DNA of 27,472 nt from Microcaldota archaeon. Its GTDB lineage: Archaea > Micrarchaeota > Micrarchaeia > Micrarchaeales > CABMGC01. Every line of letters starts with the position of its first letter. The stretch's first letter is position 1. The position numbers and the translations under genes are program-made. The notes below the pieces were generated by a model. The model was not told the DNA's origin, ran no database searches, and worked only from the letters and a program-made list of their open reading frames with translations. The stretch is taken from contig JAJZOS010000003.1 in assembly GCA_021851985.1 (NCBI GenBank), positions 1 through 27,472 of the forward strand. Direction: 5' to 3'. Below are positions 1-6,969 of the stretch, piece after piece.

Positions 1-1463
1 TTGGCGTATCCGTCGAATTCGATTGGAGCGCGATGGCCATCGCATCATTTGCGAAGAAATACTTTGACAGGGTGGCAATGATAAACTACAATCCTGAAAC
101 CGTATCAACAGATTGGGATAATTTCAGAGAGTTGTATTTTGAAGAATTGAACGAAGAAACAGTATCAAAATTATACAAAATGGGAAAATTCTCATCAGTC
201 GCTACATTCGCAGGGGGGCAGATAGGCAACAGCCTGTCAAGGACGCTCGAATCAAAAGGGGTAAAATTGCTAGGCACAAGCGGTGCAAGCGTTGATATAG
301 CTGAGGACAGGGAAAAATTTTCCATGCTGGCCGAACGCCTTGCTGTCAGGCAGCCAGAATGGATAGCTGCAAAGACAATGCCTGAAATGCGCAAATTCGC
401 AAGCGAAGTTGGCTTCCCGGTTATGGTGCGTCCAAGCTACGTGCTGGGCGGCACATCAATGTTCATAGCTAATGATTGGGATGAACTAAAAGATTACATA
501 AACGGCGCCGCCTTACTTTCAAAGTCTCATCCTGCAGTCATATCAAAGTTTATAAAAGGAATAGAAGCAGAAATGGACTGCGCCAGTGACGGCTCTAATG
601 TAATCGGCATAACGATGCAGCACATAGAAGAAACCGGAGTGCACAGCGGTGACGCAACGATACTCACCCCATTCAATGACGCATCTATGCCTTATGGCAC
701 GATGTCAGAATACGCCCTAAGATTTGCAAATGAGCTTTCGATAAAAGGCCCGTTCAATATACAGTTTGCTGTAGCTGATGGCATTCCATACATAATAGAG
801 CTCAACCTCAGGGCGAGCAGATCAATGCCGTTCAGCAGCAAATCAGTAGGCATAAACCTGATAGAGCACGCAGTAGACGGGATATTTTCGAAATACAAAA
901 AGAGCGGATTCTTCGAACCAAAGCACGCGTCGTATATGGTAAAAAGCCCACAGTTCGCATGGTCGCAACTCAGGGGGAGCTATCCTGCCCTAGGCCCAGA
1001 TATGAGAAGCACCGGCGAAAGCGCTGCATACGGCCACACCGTAGAAGATGCGCTGCTCAAGAGCTGGCTTGGCGTACAGCCCAACCGCGTTCCCTCTGCA
1101 GGCGTCCTGATTTACGGAGAATCCAACGCCGATTCGCTTAAGCGTTCAGCACGCTTGCTTGAAAAAATCGGCATAAGCACATATACCCTTGAAACGCATC
1201 CAGTTGATGGTGCAACACGGCAGCTTACGCTGTCAGGTGCCATGGATTCAATCAACATGAAAAAAATTAATGCAATATTTACCGATGGGGCAATAAAAAG
1301 CTCAGACTATAGGCTGAGGAGGTATGCGGCAGACATGAACTTGCCTTTGGTGCTAAACGGAAGACTGGGCGTTGCCCTATCAAAGGCATTCAAAGCAAAG
1401 CTTTCATACGGGGAAATGTCAGAATATATACGCAAAAGTGGGAACATGCGCCCCTCAAAATGA
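1..1463 (+). CDS. carB: Carbamoyl-phosphate synthase large subunit, C-terminal part (partial, 5' end outside window)
   Basis: This is the second half of the large subunit of carbamoyl phosphate synthase, which phosphorylates carbamate with ATP to give carbamoyl phosphate for pyrimidines and arginine. The reading frame is open to the window edge (first whole codon at base 3), and the GVSVEFDW stretch before the first ATG (base 33) matches the family's conserved IGxxxEFDY region, so the ATG is internal. Further landmarks in order are NPETVSTD, GGQ, the AEDREKF motif, RPSYVLGG (near base 428), EETGVHSGD, ELNLRASRSMPF and DMRSTGE. An MGS-like regulatory domain starts near base 1098 (SAGVLIYGES). 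The visible part is 486 residues against about 1,070 for a full protein, so the N-terminal carboxyphosphate half lies upstream or in a separate gene. It is followed by a 51-base gap with a new promoter. Confidence 0.96.
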   Translation, partial: GVSVEFDWSAMAIASFAKKYFDRVAMINYNPETVSTDWDNFRELYFEELNEETVSKLYKMGKFSSVATFAGGQIGNSLSRTLESKGVKLLGTSGASVDIAEDREKFSMLAERLAVRQPEWIAAKTMPEMRKFASEVGFPVMVRPSYVLGGTSMFIANDWDELKDYINGAALLSKSHPAVISKFIKGIEAEMDCASDGSNVIGITMQHIEETGVHSGDATILTPFNDASMPYGTMSEYALRFANELSIKGPFNIQFAVADGIPYIIELNLRASRSMPFSSKSVGINLIEHAVDGIFSKYKKSGFFEPKHASYMVKSPQFAWSQLRGSYPALGPDMRSTGESAAYGHTVEDALLKSWLGVQPNRVPSAGVLIYGESNADSLKRSARLLEKIGISTYTLETHPVDGATRQLTLSGAMDSINMKKINAIFTDGAIKSSDYRLRRYAADMNLPLVLNGRLGVALSKAFKAKLSYGEMSEYIRKSGNMRPSK

Positions 1464-1477
1464 GCAAAAACTAAAAG

Positions 1478-1486
1478 TTTATATAA
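1478..1486 (+). promoter_or_regulatory. TATA box for the Yip1-like gene
   Basis: TTTATATAA lies about 32 bases before the TTG start at 1515. With the usual archaeal spacing, transcription would begin near 1508-1512, giving a very short leader. Confidence 0.55.
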
Positions 1487-1514
1487 TCTATTTTTGAAAT
1501 ATGGGTGTGATTAT

Positions 1515-2189
1515 TTGTCATTCATAAAGGATTTGAATTACTACAAATCTATACTTTCACCTGGAAAATATTCATCAAAGAACTTTGATGTCGGCAGTGC
1601 GCTATCGCTTTACTACAAACTCAGCATAATGCCGATATTGCTCTCATTTTTGGTCGGGTTGCTTGTAGCACACGCCGATCCATCCGCTACGCACGCGTTT
1701 GTACCCCTGTTCTCTCTGTTTTCTATCTTCGCAGGTGCCAGCATAGCAGTCATAGCAAGCACGCTCATAATGCTGTGGGCGATTGTGCCTATCGGGATAT
1801 TCATAAACGCATTCATATACCATATGTTTGGGAAGTATTTTCTGAAAACCTTCAAATTCAAGTATGGAAAAACATTCGCAGGGGCGACGTTCGGCATATT
1901 TCCACTGCTTTTCTTGTATTGGCTTCTGTTTGTGCCCAAGCTTTCAATAGTGGTATTGCCAATAATCGGCGTATGGGAGTTCGTCGTGCTTGTTATAGCC
2001 GTGTCGTCACAGCAGAAGATAAGCAGGCTGCAATCATTCGGTGTGCTTGTTGCATCGGAATTGATAATATTAATGTTCATATTCACCATGTTTATGATAG
2101 GGTTCGCATCGCTGCTCCCTGCTGCATTGAGCAGCGCGCATGGCGTAGCATCAGGTGCTCCTATTGGTTCAGCAACATCATATCCTTGA
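1515..2189 (+). CDS. Multi-pass membrane protein, Yip1-like
   Basis: The product has 224 residues, with a short polar N-terminus (KDLNYYKSILSPGKY) followed by about five or six hydrophobic segments. The segment GVWEFVVLVIAVSSQQKIS resembles the last conserved block of archaeal and bacterial Yip1-domain proteins, where a transmembrane helix ends in a polar QxxS stretch. The biochemical role of prokaryotic Yip1 proteins is not established. I chose TTG at 1515 because GGTG (1504-1507) sits seven bases upstream; the longer reading from TTG 1494 would put the start before the predicted transcription start. The next gene begins 27 bases later on the same strand, so co-transcription with the lipid enzyme is likely. 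The family call is moderate; it could be another small polytopic protein. Confidence 0.72.
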   Translation: MSFIKDLNYYKSILSPGKYSSKNFDVGSALSLYYKLSIMPILLSFLVGLLVAHADPSATHAFVPLFSLFSIFAGASIAVIASTLIMLWAIVPIGIFINAFIYHMFGKYFLKTFKFKYGKTFAGATFGIFPLLFLYWLLFVPKLSIVVLPIIGVWEFVVLVIAVSSQQKISRLQSFGVLVASELIILMFIFTMFMIGFASLLPAALSSAHGVASGAPIGSATSYP

Positions 2190-2216
2190 ATATGCAATGC
2201 ATAATGGCGTTTTGAA

Positions 2217-2888
2217 ATGAGAAGTGCAGACGCTGTAACGGTACTACGTACGGCAGCTATAATTATCATAGCCTATCTCGTGCTCCTTAAAGTAAACGCA
2301 TTCCTTTTGATATTCCTTTTTGCCGCAGCCATAATATCCGATGCGCTGGACGGATTCTTCGCTGTGCGTGAAGTCAGCAGAGGTAAAGTAGGCATCATCG
2401 AGTATGCAAAGGGCGCGCTTGGAAATATAAAAATAAGAGAGCGCATGTCTGAGTATAAGCACAGGGTTTCCAAGCTTGCGCCATCCGGAGCAAGAATCGA
2501 TGTTGCAGGAGATAGGGTTACCGAATACGTGATGTGGATTCTCTTCACATTTCTACACATAGTGCCTCTTTTTGTAATTTTCATAATAGTTATAAGGCAT
2601 TCCTTTGCCGATGCGCTACTTGCATCAAAAGGAACTTCGTCAAAAATGAAGTCCAGATTTGCAAAGGCAATCTATGCATCGAACATCAGCAGGTTCGGAA
2701 TAAACACCTTGAAATTCCTGACGTTTTCATATCTGATGCTGATCTACATATATTCATATCCGCTGTGGATAGGATATGTGCTGATAGCCGCGCTTGTAAT
2801 ATACATAGTGATTAGGGGCATTGCAGAGGTATATGAAGCCACATTCTTCAAGGCTGGGAAAACACTGCAAAAAACGAAAACTATTTAA
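2217..2888 (+). CDS. CDP-alcohol phosphatidyltransferase family membrane enzyme, with an insertion in the catalytic motif
   Basis: Enzymes of this family move a CDP-linked lipid group onto an alcohol such as glycerol phosphate, inositol phosphate or serine, making polar lipid headgroups in the membrane. The 223-residue protein begins with the typical DAVTVLR segment, has the first half of the catalytic motif as SDALDGFFAV (about residues 40-50) and the second half as GARIDVAGD (about residues 91-99, fitting GxxxDxxxD). The usual 8-12 residue gap between the halves is about 40 residues here, carrying a basic helix-like stretch. About four or five hydrophobic helices follow. The acceptor alcohol cannot be told from sequence. 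It lies downstream of the Yip1-like gene, probably in the same transcript, and its stop overlaps the promoter of the next gene. Confidence 0.85.
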   Translation: MRSADAVTVLRTAAIIIIAYLVLLKVNAFLLIFLFAAAIISDALDGFFAVREVSRGKVGIIEYAKGALGNIKIRERMSEYKHRVSKLAPSGARIDVAGDRVTEYVMWILFTFLHIVPLFVIFIIVIRHSFADALLASKGTSSKMKSRFAKAIYASNISRFGINTLKFLTFSYLMLIYIYSYPLWIGYVLIAALVIYIVIRGIAEVYEATFFKAGKTLQKTKTI

Positions 2889-2889
2889 A
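2882..2889 (+). promoter_or_regulatory. TATA box for the small membrane protein at 2919
   Basis: TATTTAAA lies 30 bases before the ATG at 2919 and overlaps the stop codon of the preceding gene. GTGAT at 2910-2914 is a plausible ribosome site. Confidence 0.5.
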
Positions 2890-2918
2890 CAAAAAAAGCT
2901 ATATCAAAATGTGATAAA

Positions 2919-3254
2919 ATGGCTAATAAACCAACAGCGGCATTTGTGCTGCTTTTGATAGGAGGTATATTCGTCCTTCTGGAAGGACTGGCATTGTCTG
3001 CCATAGGCGCTTTGGCAACATTGGTATTTGCATCTGGAATAGGCGCTTTGGCAGGCATTCTAGGCATCATTACTGGAATAGTGATGATCGTATCTGCATT
3101 AATGGTAAACACTACCGACAAGTCAAAGATAAAGACCTGGTCCATCATAGGATTGGTAGTTTCTATCGTTAGCCTTTTGGGCGGTGGAGGAGTAATCCTG
3201 GGATTTCTGCTTGGGCTGATAGGCGCAATACTCGGCTTGACCTATAAAGGTTAA
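2919..3254 (+). CDS. Small multi-pass membrane protein of unknown function
   Basis: The 111-residue protein is almost entirely hydrophobic, with about four segments: AAFVLLLIGGIFVLLEG, a Gly/Ala/Ile-rich stretch around residues 28-62, a polar TTDKSKIKTW hinge, and a Gly-rich C-terminal pair. The pattern resembles small DUF4064- or DUF6114-like membrane proteins of archaea, but I cannot assign a family with confidence. It starts at ATG 2919 after GTGAT, has its own promoter and is followed by a T-rich stretch, so it looks like a one-gene unit. Confidence 0.75.
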   Translation: MANKPTAAFVLLLIGGIFVLLEGLALSAIGALATLVFASGIGALAGILGIITGIVMIVSALMVNTTDKSKIKTWSIIGLVVSIVSLLGGGGVILGFLLGLIGAILGLTYKG

Positions 3255-3264
3255 ACCTGTATTG

Positions 3265-3305
3265 TATTTTCTCCTTTCTTCTCCTTCTTCTTTTTTTGTT
3301 TTTAA
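3265..3305 (+). terminator. T-rich terminator after the small membrane protein
   Basis: The plus strand carries a pyrimidine tract starting ten bases after the stop and ending in T7-G-T5. Archaeal RNA polymerase commonly stops on such T-runs without a hairpin. Confidence 0.5.
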
Positions 3306-3318
3306 ATAATAACCCTAG

Positions 3319-3342
3319 TTTTAACTTATGCATGTGTTAAAA
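3319..3342. promoter_or_regulatory. Candidate operator: interrupted dyad TTTTAAC-N10-GTTAAAA
   Basis: Two perfect 7-base inverted arms flank a 10-base spacer that itself has ATGCAT at its centre. The dyad ends about 22 bases before the TATA box of the gene at 3420, a position used by archaeal activators. A role is inferred only. Confidence 0.3.
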
Positions 3343-3364
3343 GTGCAAATCAGCGCAACCGCAA

Positions 3365-3375
3365 TATATAAATAT
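3365..3375 (+). promoter_or_regulatory. TATA box for the gene at 3420
   Basis: TATATAAATAT is among the clearest TATA elements in the window. It predicts a start of transcription near 3395 and a leader of about 25 bases. Confidence 0.6.
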
Positions 3376-3419
3376 CTCATAGCTCGCTATAAGTAGAACC
3401 CCAGTTCAGATGATTGAAA

Positions 3420-3791
3420 ATGAAAGGATTAGAAGAATTTAAGGCTATGGCCACGAAGCCTCTTCTGAGGAAAGCAAGCCAGACTTGGGAAGAACCAAAA
3501 TCCCCTACGCTAGATTCGGAAGAAAAGGCATTCACAGCGAATTGCGTAAATGCGCTCAAGAACGATTTTGAGATAAAGCCAAATATGCCAACTCCAGAAT
3601 GCGATCACGTAAAGGCTGCTCTTTATGCATATTCTGCACTTGATGCATGCTCTTCAAAGCAATTTGACAAGAAATCGCTTTCAGATTACGGAAGCTATAT
3701 GATTTTCAGCGTAAGGGAGAAACGCATGAAAAACAAACAAACACAGAATCTTACTGCAGCTTTGCAGGAAGAGGTCTTTGGCGTATTCTAA
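3420..3791 (+). CDS. Hypothetical soluble protein, 123 residues
   Basis: I do not recognise a family. The protein has no signal peptide or membrane segment, is charged, and looks mostly helical (GLEEFKAMATKPLLRKA at the start; KAALYAYSALDACSSKQF in the middle). It has three cysteines, spread out and not arranged as a metal site (near residues 44, 60 and 76). ATG at 3420 is preferred over the in-frame TTG at 3414, which is two codons upstream and has no better ribosome site. The strong promoter and upstream dyad suggest regulated or high expression. It converges with the surface-protein gene downstream. Confidence 0.7.
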   Translation: MKGLEEFKAMATKPLLRKASQTWEEPKSPTLDSEEKAFTANCVNALKNDFEIKPNMPTPECDHVKAALYAYSALDACSSKQFDKKSLSDYGSYMIFSVREKRMKNKQTQNLTAALQEEVFGVF

Positions 3792-3822
3792 ATTAAAAAG
3801 AGAAAAAGAAAAGAAGAAGGAA
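3791..3822 (-). terminator. T-rich terminator (minus strand) after the DUF4382 gene
   Basis: Read on the minus strand, the 30 bases after the TGA stop are almost pure pyrimidine (CTTCTTTTCTTTTTCTC type), ending in T5. No hairpin is present. The tract fills the gap between two convergent genes. Confidence 0.45.
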
Positions 3823-3826
3823 TTAA

Positions 3827-5275
3827 TCAACTTGCGGTTACATTCATGCTCGCATATGCTCCTTCTTCCCCTATTACCCTAACTGTATAGGTCTGGTTGG
3901 CTAACAGTTTTATTAACGGCCCAGTGCCCAGGTTCGCATTTGCATGTGCGTTAGCAAACGCGTCATGTCCAAAAGCCACTGTTCCGTTGAATATCAACGT
4001 TACACTGCTGCCTGCGCCCAATACATATCCGTTCGGGCCTTCAGCTTCCGCTTGCGTAAACGGCAGCGACAATGTGCCATTGCTTGTCACTATGAAGTTC
4101 AGGGCGTTATGGTAGTCATGCGAAAATCTGTTTGCCTCTCCTATCGCAGCTTCCAAACTCGCGTTTGACACGTTTATGTTATGCATGTCCTCTATGACTG
4201 ATGCATTTATTTTGTTCCCGAATTCATTTTCAAGCGCTTTGGCCCTAGGGCTGTTTGCCATCGTTGTCAATACGTTTGCAGCTTCACTAATATCTGAAGA
4301 ATTAAACGCACTTGCAAAGGAACTTATGGCGCTGATGTTGGCACTTGAATTTAACAAGCCTAGCGCGTCCATATAGTCAGATAAATTTGCGCTTGTAGAA
4401 AGAGACGAGACAATGCCCCCCAATCCAGAAGAGAACCCGCTGCGCTGCTGGTCTGGCAAGTTCAACGAAGCGTTTGTGCTTATTATGGAGCGCATGTATC
4501 CGAACAGCATCACCTGCTTGAGCGTTACTGAAGAATTTGCATTGTTCTTCACTATAACCGCCAGATATGTGTTGTTGCCAGAAGACGTGAGCGATGCACC
4601 CGTAATCGTTATGTTCGGCCTTACCTGTTCGAGTTTTGCTTTTGCAACTGCATTTACGCGTGCTTTGAATCCGATGTGTACGCTTGTGCCGTTTATTGAT
4701 CTGTTGTTTATCGTTATTGCTCTTGCAGCCGGAACCATTACGAACAGTGTCTGATTGGCAGCGTATATCTGCAATACTGTGGGCGACAGGTCAACTAATG
4801 CTCCTCCAGAAGTTCCATTCAATCCGGATATCTTTATCTGAAGCCTGTTGTTTGGAACGCTCACATTGTAAATAGTGCCGTTGATGTCTATCCTTGCGGA
4901 TGTTATATTGAATCTTACCATGTTAAAAGATTGGTTAACATTTACGTGTGCAACTGCGATGGTCTGCGTGAAATTCGTCAAGTTCATAAGGTTGACGCTT
5001 CCGCTTGCGTTCAGATTAATGAATCCGGTCGAATTGGATTGCCCTGCTTCATGCAATGCCAATCCCGAATACCCTATAATCAGGGACTGGGTGCCTTCAG
5101 GCACATGCGGAGGATCCGTAAGCTGTACCGCCAAAGTGCCAAGCGGCACGTATGAAACGTTAGTTACGGTAGTCGGAGCCGTAGTCGGTACAGACGGGTG
5201 CGTTAGGGATATTGCAACATATATTATTGCAAGCACTACTATTATTCCTATCAAATATGTCCCAGCCTTATTCAT
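3827..5275 (-). CDS. DUF4382-type membrane-anchored surface protein
   Basis: This is a predicted extracellular protein tethered by an N-terminal helix (about residues 6-24, YLIGIIVVLAIIYVAI). After a Pro/Thr-rich linker a domain begins with GTLAVQLTDPPHVPEGTQ and continues with SLIIGYSGLALHEAG and a sentence-like repeat of beta strands, matching the DUF4382 pattern (GxLxVxLTDAP...VxSVxVTxxxVxVH). The rest is Asn/Ser/Thr-rich with many N-x-S/T sequons, as in glycosylated archaeal surface proteins, and a helical middle part (about residues 290-390). I chose ATG at 5275 because the minus-strand TATA at 5307-5314 would start transcription near 5284 and GTGAT lies just before this ATG; in-frame ATG 5290 and TTG 5305 are alternatives. 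It is divergent from the ECF operon. Confidence 0.75.
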   Translation of the reverse strand: MNKAGTYLIGIIVVLAIIYVAISLTHPSVPTTAPTTVTNVSYVPLGTLAVQLTDPPHVPEGTQSLIIGYSGLALHEAGQSNSTGFINLNASGSVNLMNLTNFTQTIAVAHVNVNQSFNMVRFNITSARIDINGTIYNVSVPNNRLQIKISGLNGTSGGALVDLSPTVLQIYAANQTLFVMVPAARAITINNRSINGTSVHIGFKARVNAVAKAKLEQVRPNITITGASLTSSGNNTYLAVIVKNNANSSVTLKQVMLFGYMRSIISTNASLNLPDQQRSGFSSGLGGIVSSLSTSANLSDYMDALGLLNSSANISAISSFASAFNSSDISEAANVLTTMANSPRAKALENEFGNKINASVIEDMHNINVSNASLEAAIGEANRFSHDYHNALNFIVTSNGTLSLPFTQAEAEGPNGYVLGAGSSVTLIFNGTVAFGHDAFANAHANANLGTGPLIKLLANQTYTVRVIGEEGAYASMNVTAS

Positions 5276-5306
5276 TCCATCACTAAACATATAAATCGAT
5301 GGCAAA

Positions 5307-5314
5307 CAATAAAA
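5307..5314 (-). promoter_or_regulatory. TATA-like box for the DUF4382 gene
   Basis: On the minus strand this reads TTTTATTG, about 26 bases before a start of transcription near 5284. It shares the short divergent region with the ECF operon promoter. Confidence 0.4.
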
Positions 5315-5336
5315 GCCTTATCCTGCGTGGAAAACG

Positions 5337-5344
5337 ATTTAAAG
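5337..5344 (+). promoter_or_regulatory. TATA box for the ECF transporter operon
   Basis: ATTTAAAG lies 38 bases before the ATG at 5375; transcription would start near 5366, so the leader is under ten bases. This shows that the upstream in-frame GTG at 5327 cannot be the start if this promoter is used. Confidence 0.5.
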
Positions 5345-5374
5345 GTTACTTTGGAATTATTATCGGGGGTGCAG

Positions 5375-6040
5375 ATGGCTGCCAAAAAAGCCGAAAAGGC
5401 CAAATCTAGACCTATTTCTTTGATGTACGGATTGCGCTGGAATCCTAACAAGAATATAACTTCTACTCAATATGCATTATATGCTGTGCAGATAGCCGTT
5501 GTAATACTGCTATCGTGGCTCGGCACTATAGCTACGCCCGTAGTGGGTCCAGGCATAGGATTTCTGTACTGGGCATATCCATTCTTTGTGCTTTTCACGC
5601 TATGGTGGGGCATGTGGGGTGTCCTTGGTGCGTTCCTTGGGAGCGTAGTCGGCGCAGGGTTGCTTACTGGCTTACCCATACTTCCTGCATTAGGGTTTAG
5701 CATAGGTGACTTCATACCTGCCATACTGATATTCCTATTATACCGTGGATATCTGATAAAACGAGATGTAGATCCATTTGGCAGGGACATACTCTCCAAA
5801 CCGAAATCGGCCGCATGGTTTGTATTCTGGGTCATGGGGATAACCAACGTCATAGGCGGCTTATGGGGGGTATGGATACTTACAGTATTGGGCTTCGTTC
5901 CATTGCATGCCTATTGGTTTGGTGCAAGTTTATGGATAATAGGGGATGCGATAGTCCTTCTGATGATGCCTTTTATGAGCAAGTACCTGACTCCAATAGT
6001 GGAGAGATACGGCCTTCTTACAAAAGGTTGGATATCGTAA
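5375..6040 (+). CDS. ECF transporter substrate-binding (S) component, substrate unknown
   Basis: S components are small membrane proteins that bind one vitamin- or base-like compound and work with EcfT and two ATPases. The 221-residue product has a basic N-terminal tail (MAAKKAEKAKSRP), then about six hydrophobic segments, including VGPGIGFLYWAYPFFVLF and GAFLGSVVGAGLLTGLP; the Gly-rich turn after the second or third helix and the GDFIPA motif are typical of the fold. I do not recognise a named S family. The role is inferred mainly from position: EcfT starts 19 bases downstream, followed by the ATPase. The fused and stand-alone PRT domains of this operon suggest a nucleobase-like substrate. 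ATG 5375 follows GGGGGTG and fits the promoter; GTG 5327 is a longer alternative. Confidence 0.75.
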   Translation: MAAKKAEKAKSRPISLMYGLRWNPNKNITSTQYALYAVQIAVVILLSWLGTIATPVVGPGIGFLYWAYPFFVLFTLWWGMWGVLGAFLGSVVGAGLLTGLPILPALGFSIGDFIPAILIFLLYRGYLIKRDVDPFGRDILSKPKSAAWFVFWVMGITNVIGGLWGVWILTVLGFVPLHAYWFGASLWIIGDAIVLLMMPFMSKYLTPIVERYGLLTKGWIS

Positions 6041-6059
6041 TAGACTGCAGTGATAATAG

Positions 6060-6965
6060 ATGGTGCGCAAAGATGGCAAAGTAATGCATGCCGAGCCTAA
6101 GGCAGAATCCAGAATAAACCGCAAAGGCGAGAAGAAGTACATACGCACCATACTATTCTATGCAAGGGCAAATTCGGTATTTGCACGCATCAATGCCCTT
6201 ACAAAATTCATTGTGTTGATTCTGGTCTCCCTGGCCGTGATACACCTAATAACGGAACGCACTCCAGACATAATATTTTCAGGAATAATGCTCCTGGCGG
6301 TGCTGTTTTTCATGGCAGATGCAAGAGTCATACGATATCTTGTCAAAAGCTATCTGGCTATTTTGATAGTTGCGCTTTTTGTGATGCTTATGTGGTGGTT
6401 AGTGTTCAACCAAGTTGGCAGCGTTGTGCTTGTGAACTTAAGGGCATTAGGCATCCCCCTTACCGTAACTACGCTTTCGTTGGAGATAGGCGTAACAAAA
6501 GTCTTTGGCTATGCAGCTCTGGCATTTCTTACCCTCCTTGTGCTGATGACCACAAGAGACTCTGATGTCATAAGCGCGCTCAGCAAGCTCAAGCTCCCAT
6601 TCAAAGCAGTCTTCTTTTCATCATTCATCCTTCGCGCGTTTCACATAATGCAGGGCGATTTCGAATCGATACGCCATGCACAATTCGCACGAGGTTCGAG
6701 CATAAGCTCAGGGAAGAACATCGTCAAGAACGCAAGGAACTTTGCATCGCTTTCGATACCTTTAACCGCGGTCATGCTGAAGCGTTCCGTAGACATGGGT
6801 TCTGCACTAGAAGCAAGGGGCTTCAGCAAGAGCAAAGGCGTATCGGAATTCAAGAACGGGAATGGTTTTTCGCGATATGATTTTTCGATGATTGCATTGT
6901 CGGTTGCAGTGCTTTTTTCAGCATATATGTTCAATCTTACGCTGATGTTTGGGATAATGCGCTGA
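6060..6965 (+). CDS. ecfT: ECF transporter transmembrane component EcfT
   Basis: EcfT couples the two cytoplasmic ATPases to the S component. The 301-residue protein has a basic cytoplasmic start, about five to six membrane helices (for example [15 protein letters not shown] and [16 protein letters not shown]), then the long cytoplasmic coupling region with the EcfT signature [16 protein letters not shown] near residues 242-257; the ARG triplet is one of the two conserved coupling motifs. The earlier FARGSS stretch (about residue 210) fits the first coupling motif. A last hydrophobic helix closes the protein. ATG 6060 has GTGAT five bases upstream. It lies 19 bases after the S component and four bases before the ATPase, a clear operon. 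Confidence 0.9.
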   Translation: MVRKDGKVMHAEPKAESRINRKGEKKYIRTILFYARANSVFARINALTKFIVLILVSLAVIHLITERTPDIIFSGIMLLAVLFFMADARVIRYLVKSYLAILIVALFVMLMWWLVFNQVGSVVLVNLRALGIPLTVTTLSLEIGVTKVFGYAALAFLTLLVLMTTRDSDVISALSKLKLPFKAVFFSSFILRAFHIMQGDFESIRHAQFARGSSISSGKNIVKNARNFASLSIPLTAVMLKRSVDMGSALEARGFSKSKGVSEFKNGNGFSRYDFSMIALSVAVLFSAYMFNLTLMFGIMR

Positions 6966-6969
6966 TATT

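Noticed and set aside
1613..2269. Long minus-strand frame opposite the Yip1-like gene
   Set aside because: It is antisense to a gene with clear membrane-protein composition, a promoter and a ribosome site; its translation is low-complexity shadow sequence.
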